Below are positions 5,263-6,360 of a stretch of DNA of 6,360 bases, piece after piece. Made by a program: the position numbers and the translations under genes. Position 1 is the first letter of the stretch; each line of letters begins with the position of its first letter. The notes beneath the pieces are model-generated. The model did no database searches. It was given only the letters and a program-made list of their open reading frames with translations, and was not told the origin of the DNA. The stretch lies in assembly GCA_022572105.1 (NCBI GenBank), contig JACZWN010000189.1, positions 1 to 6,360 of the forward strand, written 5' to 3'. The DNA comes from Pseudomonadota bacterium (GTDB lineage: Bacteria > Pseudomonadota > Alphaproteobacteria > Kiloniellales > J153).

Positions 5263-6141
5263 TCACTCCGCGGTGCTCTTACCGATGGCGCTGAAGAAGT
5301 CGAAGAACTCGCTGTCGGGCGACAGGACCATGAAGGTGCTCTCGCCCGAAAGCGCCGCCTCGTAGGCCTGCATCGAGCGGTAGAAGTTGAAGAAATCCTG
5401 GTCCTGGCCGAAGGCGTGGTTCAGGATCCGGGTCCGGGTCGCCTCGCCGTGGCCACGCTCGATTTCGGCCTCGCGCTTGGCCTCGGCCACGATCACCGTC
5501 GCCTCGCGGTCGGCGCCGGCCCGGATGCGCTGCGACCGCTCGAAGCCCTGGGCGCGGAACTCCGCCGCCTCGCGCTCGCGCTCGGATTTCATACGGTTGT
5601 AAACGGTCTGAGAGATCGAATCGGGAAAGTCGGCGCGGCCGATGCGCACGTCGACCAGCTCGATGCCGAAACCTCCCGCTACCAAATTCACCGATGCTTT
5701 GATCTGTTGCATGATGTCGTTGCGCTCCTCCGACAGCACGCTGGCCAGGGTCGCGTTGCCGAGGACGCCGCGCACCGAGGCGTTGAGGACCGGCCCCAGG
5801 CGCTGGCGCACACCGGCTTCCGTCTGCACCCGTTGGAAGAACAACAGCGCATCGGTGATGCGGTAGCGCGCGAAGGCATCGACCAGCAGGCGCTTCTGGT
5901 CGGAGAGCAGGATGCTCTCGACCGGCGGGTCCAGGTTGAGCATGCGTTTTTCGTAATACAGCACGTCCTGGATGAAGGGCAGCTTCCAGTGGAGGCCCGG
6001 TTCCGTGACCACCCGCTTGGGGTTGCCGAGCTGCATGACGATCGCCTGCGAGGTCTGGTGCACGGTGAAGGCCGCGCTCGAGACCACAACGCCGAGGACG
6101 ATCACCAGGATGCCGAGGATGAGGAAAACTCTGCGATTCAT
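5263..6141 (-). CDS. hflC: HflC, SPFH-domain subunit of the FtsH modulator complex
   Basis: HflC assembles with HflK into a large SPFH/prohibitin-like cage on the periplasmic side of the inner membrane that surrounds FtsH and limits its access to membrane substrates. The 292-residue product starts with a membrane anchor (residues ~5-26, VFLILGILVIVLGVVVSSAAF). The SPFH domain follows (QAIVMQLGNPKRVVTEPGLHWKLPFIQDVLYYEKRMLNLD, then LVDAFARYRI and RLGPVLNASVRGVLG). Next is the conserved GIELVDVRIGRADFPDSISQTVYNRMKSERE and a long Ala/Glu/Arg coiled-coil (EREREAAEFRAQGFERSQRIRAGADREA...). The C-terminal segment FFNFYRSMQAYEAALSGESTFMVLSPDSEFFDFF is also typical. It is somewhat shorter than the E. 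coli protein. The ATG at 6141 is preceded by GGGGAG about eight bases upstream and lies 17 bases after the hflK stop, so the two are in one operon. The stop is TGA at 5263-5265. Confidence 0.95.
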   Translation of the reverse strand: MNRRVFLILGILVIVLGVVVSSAAFTVHQTSQAIVMQLGNPKRVVTEPGLHWKLPFIQDVLYYEKRMLNLDPPVESILLSDQKRLLVDAFARYRITDALLFFQRVQTEAGVRQRLGPVLNASVRGVLGNATLASVLSEERNDIMQQIKASVNLVAGGFGIELVDVRIGRADFPDSISQTVYNRMKSEREREAAEFRAQGFERSQRIRAGADREATVIVAEAKREAEIERGHGEATRTRILNHAFGQDQDFFNFYRSMQAYEAALSGESTFMVLSPDSEFFDFFSAIGKSTAE

Positions 6142-6158
6142 GATTTTCTCTCCCCGCC

Positions 6159-6360
6159 CTACTGGGTCTCGGCGCCGGAGCGGCGCCGCAGCTCGTTGAG
6201 CGGCAGGTAGGGGACCACCGAGCTCTGGATGCTGCGATCCATGATGACCTTGTCGACATTACTCAAGAGGTTCTGCATGGTTTCCAGATACATGCGCCGC
6301 CTGGTGACCTCCGGGTTCTCCTTGTAGGCGGCGAACACCTGGAGGAAGCGCTGGGCCTCG
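6159..6360 (-). CDS. hflK: HflK, C-terminal end only (gene continues past the window)
   Basis: Reading the minus strand from the right edge gives about 66 codons: EAQRFLQVFAAYKENPEVTRRRMYLETMQNLLSNVDKVIMDRSIQSSVVPYLPLNELRRRSGAETQ, then TAG at 6159-6161. A-Y-K-x-x-P-E-V-T-R-R-R-x-Y-L-E-T-M followed by K-V-I-x-D and VVPYLPL is the characteristic end of HflK, the partner of HflC in the FtsH modulator complex. Its membrane anchor and SPFH domain lie outside the window. It is the upstream gene of the operon hflK-hflC-DUF2065, with a 17-base gap to the hflC start. Confidence 0.9.
   Translation of the reverse strand, partial: EAQRFLQVFAAYKENPEVTRRRMYLETMQNLLSNVDKVIMDRSIQSSVVPYLPLNELRRRSGAETQ

Noticed and set aside
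4996..6210. Plus-strand open frame of about 404 codons opposite hflC
   Set aside because: It is antisense to hflC and the DUF2065 gene, has low-complexity composition, and shows no ribosome site or domain.

Overview
This is a 6.36 kb chromosomal stretch from a GC-rich bacterium, most likely an alphaproteobacterium of the Rhodospirillales type. That placement is an inference. It rests on the strong G/C preference at third codon positions, the glycolate oxidase (GlcF) sequence, the order hflK-hflC-DUF2065, and the style of the DUF2817 and periplasmic TPR proteins. The window is densely coded. No tRNA, rRNA, insertion sequence or CRISPR array is visible, and no gene-free stretch exceeds 300 bases.

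Left part (1-1826): the window opens inside glcF, the iron-sulfur subunit of glycolate oxidase (+ strand, N-terminus cut off). Ten bases after its stop, on the opposite strand, lies a complete two-gene toxin-antitoxin module. It consists of an AbrB/MazE-type antitoxin followed by a Doc/Fic toxin whose start codon shares one base with the antitoxin stop codon. The module is driven from an unusually AT-rich patch with a good -35/-10 pair and two palindromes. That patch stands out sharply from the GC-rich surroundings and suggests acquisition and autoregulation.

Middle part (1827-4940): a DUF2817 protein (M14-like zinc carboxypeptidase fold) on the minus strand is divergent from an exported TPR protein on the plus strand. 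The TPR gene's best promoter would start transcription at or next to its start codon. After the TPR gene comes a 135-bp gap that encodes a short stretch resembling the C-terminal WDxAAG region of the inositol-monophosphatase/CysQ family, probably a remnant. A complete MFS transporter follows.

Right part (4941-6360): on the minus strand, transcribed toward the MFS gene, is hflK (only the last ~66 codons), then hflC, then a small two-helix DUF2065 membrane protein. HflK and HflC form the SPFH complex that surrounds and modulates the FtsH membrane protease. A cluster of very GC-rich hairpins sits between hflC and the DUF2065 gene.

I see no wholly undescribed system. The items most worth following up are the toxin-antitoxin island, the hairpin cluster after hflC, the CysQ-like remnant and the possibly leaderless TPR gene.
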